DNA from: Nepenthes gracilis | Taxonomy: Eukaryota; Streptophyta; Magnoliopsida; Caryophyllales; Nepenthaceae | Reading direction: 5' to 3' | Assembly (NCBI GenBank): GCA_033239525.1 | Contig: BSYO01000003.1 | Span: 1 to 64,000 of the forward strand | Length of the DNA: 64,000 nt | Shown here: positions 36,478 to 49,197 of the stretch, one piece after another | Position numbering within the stretch: the first letter of the stretch is position 1 | Layout: every line of letters starts with the position of its first letter | Program-made: the position numbers and the translations under genes | Notes under the pieces: generated by a model | Database searches by the model: none | The model's input: the letters and a program-made list of their open reading frames with translations, nothing else | Told to the model about the DNA's origin: nothing

Positions 36478-38030
36478 ATGGTCAACAATAAAGTGCAACT
36501 AGTGCGCCTCTGAGAGACACCGCCACCGCCCGCGGCGATGACCCATTAGTGGGTAGCCATGCTCCCAAGCGCCTAGAACCCTATGTGCACAAGTTGGCTG
36601 CCGATGTTGGCAACATGAGACAAATGCTCTAAGTGCTGTGCATCCGAACGAGAACACAGAGGATTAGAGCTCCCCTGCCGGGGCCTTAGACATTGATCTC
36701 CAGGCGGGGAGACGCAACGCGAGGGCCCTTCAGGGCGAGGACCAACGGGCCTGATGACGCAGAGGCCCAGGCGACCATAAGCAACAGGACCTAAACGACA
36801 GCTAGGAGCCTTCCTAGCCAAGACGAGGTGGCGAAAAGCCCAAAAAGATGAAACCCTCGCAAGTCTCGCAACGACAGGAGGCCCACCACCTAGTGAGAGG
36901 AATTGTGCAGCATGCGGCCGCCCCGTGCAGATAGCCTCCATGCCCAGCACGAACCGTAGAACAACTCAAAGCTCCGCCACTTCATCAACGCAAAGAAAAG
37001 CGAATCAATTCCTCAAATAAAGGAAAAGATGGAGAAAATCTAGAACCACCTACTCAAGGGGGATTTCGGGTGATCCGTGCTCGACCTACGAAGCTCACCA
37101 TTCACTGTGGATATTCGAACTCAGCCGCTCCTCCTCAAGTTCAAGATGCCGACACTGGACGAGTACAACGAAAGTACTAACCCGATAGATTACCTCAACT
37201 ACTTCCGTACGCACCTGTCCATCCACGAGGCAAACGAGGTTGTCATGTGCCGATGTTTCCCCTTGCTCTCAAAGGAGACGCCTTGCTCGGATTCCACAGC
37301 CTCCAGCTAAACTCCATCTAGTCTTTTGACGAGCTCACCGATTACTTATTGAACCAGTTCGCCTCCAACCGGAAGGAAGAGAAGCAGCCCTGTCACCTCG
37401 TCTACCTCCACCAGAGGCCAAGGGAGAGTTTGAAGTGATTCCTGACCCGCTTTATCACTAAAGCTAGCCAAATTTTTCAGCTCTCCGACGAGATGAAACT
37501 CAGCGTCTCCATCGCCATAATGGTGGCAGGAGACTTCTTCGAGCACCTAGCGCACCAGTACCCCAAACCTTCCGAAAAGTCAATGCCATTGCTCAGGCCT
37601 ATATTTCAACCAAAGAGGCGACTGAAGCAAAGTGTCCCAAATGTGCGGACCGCCTGGAGGAGGGGCCGGCTATTGGGAGAAAGAGAAATGGAGATAGAGG
37701 TTGCTTCCAGGAGCCCCGCAAGCAGCGATGGCTGGAGCCAAGCACTAGGAGAGAATACAAGCCGATGGCTTTGATTCCCCTGAATGATGCCCGATCAAAC
37801 ATCCTAATATAAATCAGGGATGAGAAATTCTTGAAATGGCCCAAAACTCCAAAGAACCCATAGGCAGGAGACCAGACAAAGTACTGTCACTTCCAACAAT
37901 TTTAGGGCACAATAAGGAAGATTATCAAACCCTCCAGAAGGAGATAAAAGACCTGGTCCACCGTAGGAACCTCACGCGGTTGCTGAGGGGCTCAGGAAGG
38001 CCCCAAGCAGGCCCTCGGGGCTCCTAAAGG
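36478..38030 (+). pseudogene. gag of Tat element 3
   Basis: The start-like ATG at 36478 lies about 70 bp after the LTR. The capsid region at 37077-37600 shows NPIDYLNYFRTHLSIHEA, then a CFPL motif, NQFASNRKEEKQ and LTRFITKASQIFQLSDEM, the conserved block of plant gypsy gag. The zinc-knuckle zone (37870-37990) keeps only traces (KYCHFQQF). Frame changes and stops occur throughout. Confidence 0.68.
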
Positions 38031-38149
38031 TGAAGCCAGTGAATCGCCAAGGAACCATACTGCTGCTGGTGTGATCAGCATGGTTTTAAGTGGATTGGCC
38101 AAGAACAACGGGTAGGGACGACTCGAGCGTGCTTCCAGCAGCAAGAGGA

Positions 38150-38640
38150 TGCAGGTAGAGGCTAGGAATGATATCATTAGCTTTAGTAGTGATGACATGA
38201 CGCATGTAACCTCCCCTCATTCCAATCCCCATGTCGTATCAGCTCTTGTTGTAGATGCTACGGTTGACTACCAGTTAAAACGAGTCTTTATTGATAATAA
38301 AAATTTAAAAATTTATTGTATCTCGATACATTTTTTTTAAGTTTTGGTTGAAAAATAATGAGATGAGAACAATCGAAGGACCCCTGCACGGCTTAGACAA
38401 CGAGCCCGTGCCCGTGTAAAGGGAAATCCAACTAGAAGTCACGATGAAAACTTTCCCGCGCACTGCTACGTGAGAGTTAACGTTCATTGTCGTAGACCTA
38501 CCGTCCGTCTACAACACCATCCTGGGCAGACCATTTCTCACTACCTTTGGGGCTATAACGTCGATCCCCCATCTTAAAATAAAGTTTCCAACCCCGTACG
38601 AAGTGGGAGAAGTGCTCGGCGATCATGTGGTAGGACGAAC
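38150..38640 (+). pseudogene. Protease of Tat element 3
   Basis: The region ISFSSDDMTHVTSPHSNPHV, then VDYQLKRVFIDN marks the protease start. The catalytic DNGSSAD is replaced by DNKNLK, so it cannot be active. The second half has YNTILGRPFLTTFGAITSIP at about 38510-38570. Confidence 0.65.
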
Positions 38641-38719
38641 ATGCTATCTGTCCCTAGTCGCTCCCATAGCGCCAGAATGACTAGCCAAGGACTTGGACTT
38701 TTGCGATGAGATGACATTA

Positions 38720-40095
38720 TAGCAAGACCAGTTGGGAGAAGAGGCCAAGAGGGTCCCTCTAGACCCCGCCAAACCTGATAAGTGTGTACACATCGGCGGC
38801 TCCCTACCTGCAGCGGACGGCGATCTGCTGATAAACTTTCTTTGAAAAAACTCTGACGTCTTGGCGTGGGCTCTAGCCGACATGTTCGGGATATCGGCCG
38901 AAGTAATAGTCCACAAGTTAGGTCTCGATCCCGATTATAAACCCATCAGGTAAAAGCGTTGGAACCATTCCGTCAAGAAGCTCATAGCCGTGAGGGAGGA
39001 AGTGTAAAGGTTGCTGGATGTCAAGTTCATAAGAGAGGTCCAGTACCCGAATTGGTTGTCCAATGTCATACTCGTGAAGAAGAGTAACGACAAGTGACAG
39101 ATGTGTGTCGACTTTACCGACGTAAATAAGGCCTGCCTAAAGGACAACTTCCCCCTTCCTCGAATCAATCAGTTGGTGGACTCCACATTCGGACACGAGC
39201 TCCTAAGTTTCATGGACACCTATTCAGGTTACACAAGGCTAGGATGGATCTGGACGATGAAGAACATACCTCCTTCAGACCGACCAGAGGACATAGTACT
39301 ATAAGGTCATGCCCTTGACCTTAAGAATGCTGAAGCAACCTACCAATGACTAGTGAACAAAATGTTCAAAACCCAGATCGGAAGAAACGTGAAGGTATAT
39401 GTCGACGACATGCTTGTCAAAAGCAAAGTAGCCAGCGACCATGCTCGTGACTTGGAGGAGACCTTCGAGGTGGTTTGAGCTCATAGGATGAAGCTCAACC
39501 CGGCCAAGTGTGCGTTCGGGATAACTTTCAAAAAGTTCCTGGGCTTCATAGTGTCCCAGCGTAGCATTGAAGTGAACCTAAAAAAAATTAGAGCTACCTT
39601 GACATGAGCCCACCGCGGACTGTGAAGAAAGTCCAGAAACTTATGGCGTGACTTGCAGCCCTATCACCGTTCCTAGCCAAGTCCGCGGAGAAGTACCTGT
39701 CGTTCATCAAAGGTGCTTCGAGGAACAAAAGCATCCAGATTTCGGTGGATAGACGAATGCGAGGCCGCTTCAAGAGCTGAAAACGTACCTCGTTAGTCCA
39801 CCCCTTCTAAGCTCACCTTCGAAAGGTGAGGATCTGTACCTCTACCTGGCAGTATCAAGCACAGCCCTGAGCTTAGTGCTCATCAGGAAGCACAAAGGTG
39901 CGCAACCACCTATGTACTATGTGGGCAAGGTATTAATGAACGTGGAGTCCCGCTATTCTCTTGCTGAAAAGTTTGCTTTGGCTCCCATCTATTCTGCACG
40001 GAAGTTGAGGCCATACTTCCAGGCACATTGGATCATGGTGCTAACCTATCAGCCCTTGAAGGCGATACTCCAGAAGCCAAAGACATTCGGATGAC
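38720..40095 (+). pseudogene. RT and first RNase H of Tat element 3
   Basis: Motifs occur in order: PDKCVHIGGSL, VKFIREVQYPNWLSN, MCVDFTDVNKACLKDNFPLP, then RINQLVDSTFGHELLSFMDT. The active site is [11 protein letters not shown] (near 39400, YVDD intact), followed by KLNPAKCAFGITF. The first RNase H reads LYLYLAVSSTALSLVLIRKH and then YYVGKVL and LRPYFQAHWIMVLTYQPL (39836-40060). Several stops and small indels break the frame. It is the best-preserved RT of the three Tat copies. Confidence 0.82.
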
Positions 40096-40199
40096 TGGTC
40101 ATGTGGGCTATAGAGTTGGGCGAGTTCGACGTAAAATTCTAGCTACGCCCGGCCCTCAAAGGCCAGGCACTAGTGGACTTCATCATCGAGACGGCAACC

Positions 40200-40640
40200 C
40201 CAGCTCCAGATACCCTGACCACCCAGAAAGTTTGGACGTGCCAGACACTCCTGTGTGGGTCCTTAATTTTGACGGATTGTCTACCTAGACAAGCAGCGAG
40301 GCCGGAGTTGTGCTCAACACTCCAGATGGGATAGAGATTAAGTATTCTATCATGCTCGCCTTCCCGGCCACCAATAACGTCGTAGAGTACGAGGCCCTTC
40401 TTGCGGGGCTTCAGTTTGCTAGGCAGTGCTCTACGAAAGCTCTAATTATGCACAGCGACTTGGAGCTGGCGGTAAACCAATTCAAAGGAGCCTTCAAGAT
40501 GTCAAACCCCCAACTCGCTAAATACTTGGCCAAGGCAAAATCTCAAATCTGGGCATTTGAGAGCTTCGAGATCGAGCAGGTCCCAAGAACCAAAAACTAG
40601 AAATCCAACCAGTTGGCCAAGGATGCAGCAGCAGGATCAC
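40200..40640 (+). pseudogene. Second RNase H of Tat element 3
   Basis: VLNFDGLST (first Asp) is followed, after a stop, by NTPDGIEIKYSIMLAFPATN, VEYEALLAGL (Glu) and MHSDLELAVNQFKGAF (Asp). FEIEQVPRTKN ends at a stop at 40600. The active-site acids are present although the frame is interrupted. Confidence 0.8.
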
Positions 40641-40699
40641 TGGAGCAATATGCCCAGAGTATGCGGGAAGTCCTGGCCTCCCCGAGTGTGAACGACTCA

Positions 40700-41880
40700 G
40701 ATTAGGAAATGCTGCAAGTAAGTGAAGGAGACAATTAGATGACACCATACTACAAATACCTGATGGACGGGATGCTACCGGCGAACACCAAAGAGGCCAA
40801 GTGGATAAGGAAGATGGTAGGCTGGTATGTGATCATCGACGGTAGCTTATACCGATGAGGGTATTCAACCCCCTACCTAAAGTGCCTTACTCCGGAAGAA
40901 GTTGAGTATGCGGTAGGTGAGGTCCACCTCGGCATATGTGGCTTGCATATCGGAGGAAAAAATCTCGTATTCAAAGTCATACGGCAAGGTCTATTCTAGC
41001 CCACGATGAAGTGAGACGTTATGAAATTAATTAGAAGGTGAGAAAGCTGCCAGGTGGTTCGCGCAATGGGGACTCGACATCTTAGAGCCAATGCCCTTGG
41101 CTTTCGGGTGGAGGAAGTTCCTTATCGTCAATATCGATTACTTCACCAAATGGGTTGAAGCGACTCCCCTGGCGCGGATAACTGAGTAGAATGCGACAGG
41201 GGTTCGCCTACTTGAGTATCATCTACCAATTAGGAATTTTTGAGGTCATAGTGACTAACAACGAAATCCAATTCATCGGCAACTGATTCACCAAGTACCG
41301 TGCGAGCTTGTGCATCAGGCTGGTCCACACATCTGTGGCGTATCCTCAAGCTAACGGTCAAGTCAAAGTCACCAATCGGACGCCACTGCACAAACTGAAG
41401 ACCAAGCTAGAAGACGCAGAGAACTCCAAGGCTGATGAGTTACCCCCTGTGCTCTTGTCATACCGCACGACCCCGCAGGAGCCCACGAGGGAGACACTCT
41501 TCATCCCTCGCTACGGGGTAGAAGTGGTCGTCCCCACTAAAGTGGGACTCCCCAGCCTGCGAGTCGAATGCTTCGTCCCCACCACTAAATTCGGGAGGCT
41601 TAAGGAATGCTTAGACCTACTTCTGGAGGTCTGTGATGCCGCCCACTTGAGGACGACGACCCACCAGCAGCGCGTCGCTCAGTACTATAACAAGCAGGTA
41701 AAGGCTTGCCTGCTCGAGGTAGGGGACTTGGTCCTCCGGAGCGTAGAGGCAACGGGGAAGACTGCCAGCAGGAACAAACTCTCCCGAGGTTGGGAGGGTC
41801 ATTTCCTTGTCTCCGATCTTTCAGAATGGGGTGTATAAGCTACGCACCCAAGAGGGCAAGCTAGTCCCTAGAACATGGAA
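40700..41880 (+). pseudogene. Integrase of Tat element 3
   Basis: The zinc-binding part reads VGEVHLGICGLHIGGKNLVF (near 40920). The following Cys pair region is shortened by a small deletion near 41050. The core begins KFLIVNIDYFTKWVEATPLA. The long open stretch 41308-41838 (176 codons) contains SVAYPQANGQVKVTNR, with Lys at the position of the catalytic Glu of element 2 (QVEVTNR). The C-terminal part follows (YYNKQVKACLLEVGDLVLRS). It would be inactive. Confidence 0.82.
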
Positions 41881-42110
41881 CGCGACCAACCTCAAGAAGT
41901 ACTATTAGTAATCCGCCCCAACGACAGGTAAGGTGTGCATATACGATGAGGAATGCTTGTACATGTATTGCATTTTCCATTAATAAAATTATTTCTTCTG
42001 TATCTCTATATGGTTGATCATATGAATGCGTGCGTGCTTGCTATTCTAAGAACAAAACGACCCAAACTACCCAGGAGTCGGGTGAACCTTTGTCCACCCG
42101 TAAACCGAAA

Positions 42111-42440
42111 CCCTGGCTCCGTGCCAGGAGGCCCTTAAGTGGTCGTACATGAATTTTGGCCCTATGCCAAAGGGACCTAACGGGCCACAAAACCCCGGCC
42201 TCATGCCAGGTGGCCCTCAAGTGGTCATACGTGAACTTCGGCCCTACGCCGAAGGGCCCTAAGTGGGCACAAAACCCTGGCCCCATGCCATGCAACCCTC
42301 AAGCAATTGTATGCAAACTTCAGCCCTGCGCCGAAGGGCCCTTAGTGGCCGTGAGACCCTGGCTCCGTGCCAGGCAATCCCAACGTGATAGAGCCCGAAC
42401 CTCAGTCCAACACCGAGCGGCCCAAGGTGGTGAAACACAA
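42111..42440 (+). repeat. ~82 bp post-pol tandem repeat of element 3
   Basis: Four units start with CCCTGGCTCCGTGCC-like motifs at 42111, 42193, 42275 and 42357, so the period is 82 bp. Each holds a second motif CCTACGCCGAAGGGCCC. The motif pair is partly self-complementary. Confidence 0.8.
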
Positions 42441-42949
42441 GCCCTGGGGGCTCTGTAAGTCCCCAATATGCGGCCATCAAACCATATGGGGTCTAAACTG
42501 CAGGCATGCTATGACCTTCTCAGGAGGAGAGAGTACCCTCAACCTACGATGGTCATGGGCTAGGACCATGCGCACATGAGCGACGACGCCTTGAGTGCCA
42601 AAATGGTACCATGCACACAAAGGCCTAAGACCCAGAATCCGACTACTATGGCCTGAAAACCCAGCTAGCTCTCGTGTGGCTCAACCAGGCGTGTGACGAT
42701 GTCAACCACAATGGACCGACCACCCATTACATGTGAAATGCGACGACATCCTCAGACGAAAGACGAGCACAACACAAGAAGGCTCTGAATTTGAGCCTTA
42801 GCGACAATAGCTAAAGAGCTTAGCCATAACCAAACAGATTGCAGAGCTAAAAAAGACAATAGGAAATTCAAAGTACCAAAAGCTGAAGGAAAAACACATT
42901 TCATTAATCTCGCATGCTGAGTACTACAATGTTATAGGGAAGCAACAGA
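42441..42949 (+). other. Conserved noncoding spacer, element 3
   Basis: No gene is seen. Blocks such as CCTCAACCTACGATGGTCATG and GGACCATGCGCAC correspond to 13530-13570 in element 1. Confidence 0.5.
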
Positions 42950-43092
42950 GAAAAAGCTATATAGGGGCTCCTACTACCCTAAGGATCCGAAGGTCGAGCT
43001 TCGTCAAAAGTTGGTCAGGCAGGAGCCTATAAAACCTCCATCATTTGTCGAGTCAAGGATCTCCACGATGATTCGACAATATAAGTGGATGC
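42950..43092 (-). pseudogene. Antisense ORF of element 3, 3' end (right of the split is at 51405)
   Basis: On minus this continues the frame that ends at 51405: WDS joins IHLYCRIIVEILDSTNDG. This corresponds to WDGIRLCHRIASLAVPDF in element 2. It shows that element 4 inserted into the coding part of the antisense ORF. Confidence 0.65.
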
Positions 43093-45353
43093 TGTTACGA
43101 ACCCAGACCAAGTAAGTCGATTAAAATAATTAATTACAATTTAAAATCTCAAATAATATTAAACAAATAATACTAACTCCCAAAAATTCGGATGTGACAA
43201 ACTAAAATATACAACTTAACAAAATTAAATCCACACAGGACCTCATCGGACAACCATCCAGACCAAACAAATACGACCCGCTCTATAATCATCGTAAGGG
43301 AGGTAATAATTAAACTAAATTTTATGATCATACATAGCATAATATCCAAATTATTCCCGAAATGTAATCATAGGCCTGTACTCGGCCAATTCCATAATAC
43401 AATCGTATTAATTGTCAAATTAAACCATAATAGAATCAAAACTCACCGAATCAGACAAACGGCTGACAGATCACGTCCTAAATCCTGCAATGCATCCGAA
43501 CCTTCTACTCTGAATGGACAAAACAAAAAAATAAGCCTAATGCCGAACAAGTATCATATTTAATCAAAGGAGTCCATTAGATCAGAGGGAATGTCAAATA
43601 GGTGAAAATCTAGTCAAATTAAAAATAAATTTAAATTGCTGATAAGACAAATTCAACCGAAATCCAAGATCCAAATTTCAAAATCCAATGATAGTCTCGT
43701 ACTCAAATCAAATATCCAAGTCTAAACAAATGTCCAAATTTCAAAAACAGTCCTCGTCGGGATGTATATATATATATATGAATATATATATAACCAAAAC
43801 AAAGGTAATCCGGACCAATTCCAAACTGATATCGATCCGAGTCTAAATCCAAATCCGATTCTAAGTTCAAGGTCCGATCAGCTTATAATTTGGGATAGAA
43901 TCTGATAACCGGATGATCTAATAACGTACACAGAAGCTGAAGCAGCACTGCATGAAACATTCCAATAGTCTGGATCAAAACATATAGTCAAAATTATTTG
44001 TACGAAACACACTAAGGCCCAACCATGGGCAAAATCGGCGAAAATCAAATCCAAGTCTAAAAATCCATATCCAAATCAAAGTCCAATACCAATCAAAATA
44101 AAAATATAAATTATGCATCAAATCTGGGTTCTGATTATTTAAAGACTAGCTTGAGGAAGGGTTACGTATAATCCCGATAGCGTTAGGCCAAAATCCATGT
44201 ACTATTACCCATAGATAAGGTTGCTTACTATATTTTGCCACCCGCAGTTTTGGGTACATTTCTCAAGCTTGTTGAATATATTAGGATATTCAAATATATT
44301 CTAAGATCAAGTCAAATCATTCAAATGGTAAGGGTCACTACTCCAAACCTTTCTTACCGGTAGAAAAGCATATCCAAATAAATCTCCCCGTCAGAAGTTG
44401 GTTAGAGTCCAATAATCCAAATCCAAATGTAGTGACCACAACCCGACACGTGCATGTGAAAATGCACGGCTAATGCAAGTTTCGTGTATATTTTTATTAT
44501 ACATACTGATATAAATATACACCAAGTCCAATAACTTTTTCGGACTTTCAAAAAAATAATAAATTTCTAAAATCATAAAACCGATATTTAAAGCCCCAAA
44601 ATAATCCAATAAACTACACATGCATGTCCGAGATAAACAAAACAGGTGTACAAAATGCATGCATGTTAGTAAAAAATTTCAAACGGTATCTAAAATAAAT
44701 CAAAAATTAAATCAAGACAAAAAGAAAATTTACAAATACTTGCCTGGATTTCATATTTTATAGATCTAAACAAATGATGTCCCGAAGTGTCAAAATCACC
44801 ACTTTCTCTCTCTTGCGCACTGCCGCCCTTCTTTCCACGCTCCCCCTCTCTGCGCATCATCATCACTGGGCCACAAGCATCAAGTAACAGCCCACTGACC
44901 CGCCACCGCGCCAACTCGCCACCGCCGCCCTTCCAAGATCATCTCCAACGTCGGCGTCGGCGCCGCCGCAGCTCAAACGCCCCTCTCACCGTGCATAGTT
45001 CTCTCTCTTGCACAACCCATAACCGTGCCACCGCCGTGTCTCGCACGGCCAATCTCTACCGTGTGCCACCGTCAATGCCTCCTATGGCTGTTGCCGACAT
45101 CCGCGACGGCCTTCTCATTGAGTGCCGTCGGCCACCGCCAACGCTGACCACCACTGCGCTACCCATCAGCCGCCGTCTCCCCACTACACTTCATCGTCGC
45201 AGTCAACAGCGATCCCTCACCTTCCTCCTCGCGCGGCTGCCGCCTCCCTCTTCTCCTCACGCAAACCATCCGCTGCCCTCTCTCTCCCCGAAAACCTCTG
45301 CTTTCACTGTTTCCCCCAATCCTTATCCCTTTTTTTTTTTAATTTTTTTCATT

Positions 45354-45384
<31 letters not shown>

Positions 45385-45590
45385 TATTATATTTTGTATT
45401 TTTATTTTCTTTTATTCCAAAATCTAAACCGATATTCGGGAGAGAATGCCAGCGCATCTCGGATGCCATCCCGACTAATCCAAATGTCAGTCCAAATTTC
45501 ATAATATCTAATTAATTTTTTTATCACTCCCAAAATACCCAAAATCACAATTGATATTAAATTAATCCGAATAAAATCCAAAATATTACA
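43093..45590 (-). repeat. 3' LTR of element 4
   Basis: This 2498 bp LTR begins (minus) TGTAATATTTTGGATTTTAT and ends GGTTCGTAACA. It is about 290 bp longer than its partner. Part of the difference lies in the GC-rich stretch at 44900-45250. A TA-rich microsatellite sits at 45350-45400. Confidence 0.92.
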
Positions 45591-45625
45591 TTACCCTCCT
45601 TACAAAAATTTCGGCCTCGAAATTT
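45591..45625 (-). other. Polypurine tract of element 4
   Basis: On minus, TTGTAAGGAGGGTAA lies directly before the 3' LTR. It is preceded by AATTTCGAGGCCGAAATTTT, a block that closely matches the pol-end signature of Del/Tekay elements. Confidence 0.8.
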
Positions 45626-45639
45626 ATGCATTTCAATCT

Positions 45640-46330
45640 TAACCTCAAATATCATATAATGAGGATGTTCTTTCAATGTCATCTTCGCTCTTCTCAAACC
45701 ACTTCCTCGACTAGGTGATTCATCCAAAATCTGATCCTCAATAATAGATCCTTTCTATTCCAAAATTCAAAATGAAGCTTTAACACAACACAAATTCTCG
45801 TCAATGGATGACAATTCCGATCCAAGCACATTCGAATAATCATTCACATATTTCTCATACAAATCACATAGGGCATATCATGTTCATACATCAAATTCAG
45901 AGATAAGGCCAATATGCAGACCACTTCTCCAACCTACCGAACACTTGGATGATTCCGACGAACCTTATCTTTAAATTATCCGACGACCTCCAACTCAAAA
46001 TTCTTCTCTTCAAGGTGCTTCAATAAACATCTAACCATCCACATCGAATTTCAAATTGGACTGCAAATCCGGTCTCCTGCTTGAAGCCTCAAATCACATC
46101 TTGTGACAAAGAGTCAAAAGTCTACACACTTCCACTGCGCTACTCTGATTGATCATCTGCCTCCGATCAAAATTAGAAGCTTCAAAATCAGAATATCTTA
46201 CAATTTTCTCATCTCGACAACATGCCAACAACGAATATCGGGAATGACATCCTGAAACACAAATCTCGAGGCTTCTTATTCTGCTCGGATTCATCTTTAC
46301 GCACGGATATACCTTGCCACACAAGCCACG
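45640..46330 (-). pseudogene. Integrase C-terminal and chromodomain-like region of element 4
   Basis: On minus, the integrase tail is visible as VGEVVCILALSLNLMYEHDM, the equivalent of VGEVAYRLALPP in the lineage. LLLRIRFWMNHLVEEVV follows, equivalent to the stretch ending HSVEEATWE at the chromodomain-like C-terminus. Chromodomains in this lineage help direct insertion to heterochromatin. Stops and frame changes abound. Confidence 0.65.
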
Positions 46331-47079
46331 ACCTCATGCTTTATATTTTGCCTGCTTACCTCTACACATAATAAACTTGCCATCAAATTCTCCCTTCATT
46401 TCCGCAAGGTAGAGAATCTTCGATGTTCCCTTCAAAATTAGACAAATCCAAACTCAATATAGTTGCTAATAACTTCATTTACTTCCGAACTTCCATCTAA
46501 TCAGCGATACTCAAACGAGAGAATTCTTGCGAACATACCTCCTCTCTAACGTGCAAAGGGAAAGTACTGGTACAAAATGCCCAAGATTGCGTGCTCAATC
46601 ACTTTCAAATTTAATGTGGCTCCTCCAAAAGGGCTTCATTTCTGATCTTCTCAAAAGCTTCTCCCACAGATAGAAATTTCGTTCAAAATCTAATCCTAGC
46701 AGCAAAGAGGAAATTCTTCTGACCTAGTCTTCCCACTCACATCTTTGCCATAGCACTTCACGCAAAAATTCTCCAAACTATGCCGCATCCTGGACTTTTC
46801 TTTGAATAATGTGCCCAACCATACTAAATCCATATATGTTGAAATCTTTCTTAGGAGTATTACTGAACGTGGCTAAACTTTTTGATTCATCAAGGATCGA
46901 GAAAATCGGCACTGACAATAATCTATTCTTCAATTTCTGAAAATATTTCTTACAAGCATCACTTTAATTAAATACAAATCGCTCATATTCCAAGCGCGCC
47001 AACGACACTACAATCCTCAAGAAATATTCAATGAATCTCCCATCATAACCAACCAAATCCAAAATAACTCCGCACTCCC

Positions 47080-47765
47080 AAGACCTTAACCGGTCTTTTC
47101 AAATTCGCCACAGCTCCCATCTTCTTCAAATTGTCAAATATCACTTTAACAAACATATGACCCAAAATAATGCCTTCTCTAACCATAATTTTCATTCCTC
47201 AAATTCTTCGATTAAATTAGAGTATTATTGATATAGCCATTATAACTAACCCAAAAAAAATGGTCAAAAATTCCAATCGATAATATCCATAAAAGACGTC
47301 AAAATATTTGACAACCCAAAAACACTATCAAAACTTCGCAATGGCAACACATTGACCTGAAATCTGTCCTATACACATCCTCCCACTTAATTCACAATAA
47401 ATGACACCTCAAGTACAATTCCACCTAAGAGAAAAACCAAATTTCTTCAAATGGATCTAACAAATCCTCGATCTTTAACAACTGATACATATCTAATTTT
47501 TAAATAATCAAAATATAAATCCATCAATCCAACTTTATTTATCAGAGAATATTGAAGCACTCCATGCCAAGACACTTGGCCGAACAAAACCCTTCTCAAC
47601 AGATTTTGTAATTACTGTCTTAATTTCTTTAGCTCAGACAAAACTACTCCATACGGAACTTTCAGAGTAGGCGTCAAATCAAGCACAATATCGATAATAG
47701 ATTCGATCATTCGATCTGCAAACAATTCAGTCCAATCCTCAGAAAATACCTTCGAACTCACAGAT
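47080..47765 (-). pseudogene. RT N-terminal region of element 4
   Basis: On minus, VFSEDWTELFADRMIES and IIDIVLDLTPTLKVPYGVVL, then LSELKKLRQ, match the RT entry block of chromoviruses (FPEDLPGLPP...IDLVPGTxPISKxPYRMxP...ELKELKxQL). The catalytic part further along is too degraded to place. Confidence 0.65.
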
Positions 47766-47868
47766 GATCAAAATGTCTTCAATGGTCACGTAATAGGTCC
47801 CAGATGTGACCATATGCGCCAAATATGCTTAGCACTCAACTCTTAACAGATAACTCGTTACACCAAGA

Positions 47869-48135
47869 TCAACCCTGAAACCTTCTTATTGATTCTTCCG
47901 TAAAACTCAGAAGACTCATATCCTGAATGCAGAATAGAATAGACTTACCGAAATCGTCTTCCATGACAAAGGATCTGACTCTAACTTCATTAGCTACATA
48001 TGCAAAATTCTTTACTGGAACCATCTGACTCATATTTGGACGTATCAAATCCAAATGCCTAAAATTCGAACGATCCCTTGACAGATGGCCTATCCGACCA
48101 CAATTGAAGCAGACTCCATTTCTGACGAAGCAAAC
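47869..48135 (-). pseudogene. Gag zinc knuckle and protease start of element 4
   Basis: On minus, NGVCFNCGRIGHLSRDR is a CX2CX4HX4C zinc knuckle with the last Cys replaced by Arg. The protease region that should follow is partly open (MDLIRPNMSQMVPVKNFAYV). It fixes the direction of the element as minus. Confidence 0.7.
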
Positions 48136-49182
48136 TCGTCTCGCAAACTTCTTCTTGCTAAACTCGCAAGCTGACCTTACAAACTCAGACTTCGAGGAAG
48201 AAGACTTTGTTTCACCTGACTTTTCTTTAGCTTGTTATCTGAAAGATAAATAAATCCATCCTCCAAATTCTAACTCTAATGCTCTGAGTTCTTCTGAATT
48301 ACTTTTCAATACTACTCCTACTCGATCAACAAAGTATGATCCAGCTCCTTGTCATAAGTTTAGCGTCCGAATGATACCAACTACTTCCAGATTGAATCTT
48401 AAAATCCTAAACTACTATCATGCTTTAACAAATCTTTCAAGTTCTTCAACCTCTTCCTGAGCATTGCTTTAGGAGATCGAACCACGAATTCTTTGTCCTT
48501 CGATTCTTTGGCGATGAAAGATTTGTAGGGACGATAATCCACCCGATCACAGTGACGAGTGGGAATGGACAATCTTCTGTCTTCCTCTTACTCCAACGTA
48601 ACTTCAGACTTCTACATGATCAGTATCATCGCTGCTATCGAAATCAAACTTGCACTTCATTGTCCTGTCTTCTAACAAGGAGAAACAAGTTGATTTGACT
48701 TGAACTTCTTCATCTTTATCTGTGGCATCCATTCATCTCCACTTTCACCGCTAACCTTTCTGTCGATCAAAAATCTCCTTCTACCCCATGAGATTTTGAA
48801 TTGACCAACTTTATCACCTACTCCTCTGCCGACCAAAATTTCCTTCTACTCCGTTAGATTTTGGACCAACTTCAATTTTAGACCACTACTCTTTCAAAAT
48901 CATAAAATCCAACAAAATTTCCACAAATTTGTAGAAACCAAACAAAATTCTAATTCAACTACTATATCAAATTATACATTATGTCGCTTGTACGACTCAT
49001 CATTATCAGATGATCATCATTCCAATCCATACTCAAACCCCTACGACTCGACCTTCTAATTCAAACCCAAATTTCTACAACTCAAATTTTCTATTATCAA
49101 CCAAATGTAATACTTATTATACCCAAATATTCAGCCAATCATCTATCCAAGATAATCCAAAGTGCCTCTCCTTATAACTTTT

Positions 49183-49193
49183 CTCTGGTACCA
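49183..49193 (-). other. Primer-binding site of element 4
   Basis: On minus, TGGTACCAGAG lies four bases after the 5' LTR. It differs by one base from TGGTATCAGAG, the complement of the 3' end of initiator tRNA-Met used by this lineage. Confidence 0.75.
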
Positions 49194-49197
49194 CTTC

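Noticed and set aside
44787..45515. A 242-codon open frame on plus, Ser/Pro/Arg-rich
   Set aside because: It lies wholly inside the 3' LTR of element 4, has low-complexity composition and no known domain, and its partner LTR has different breaks. I read it as chance coding of a GC-rich LTR part.
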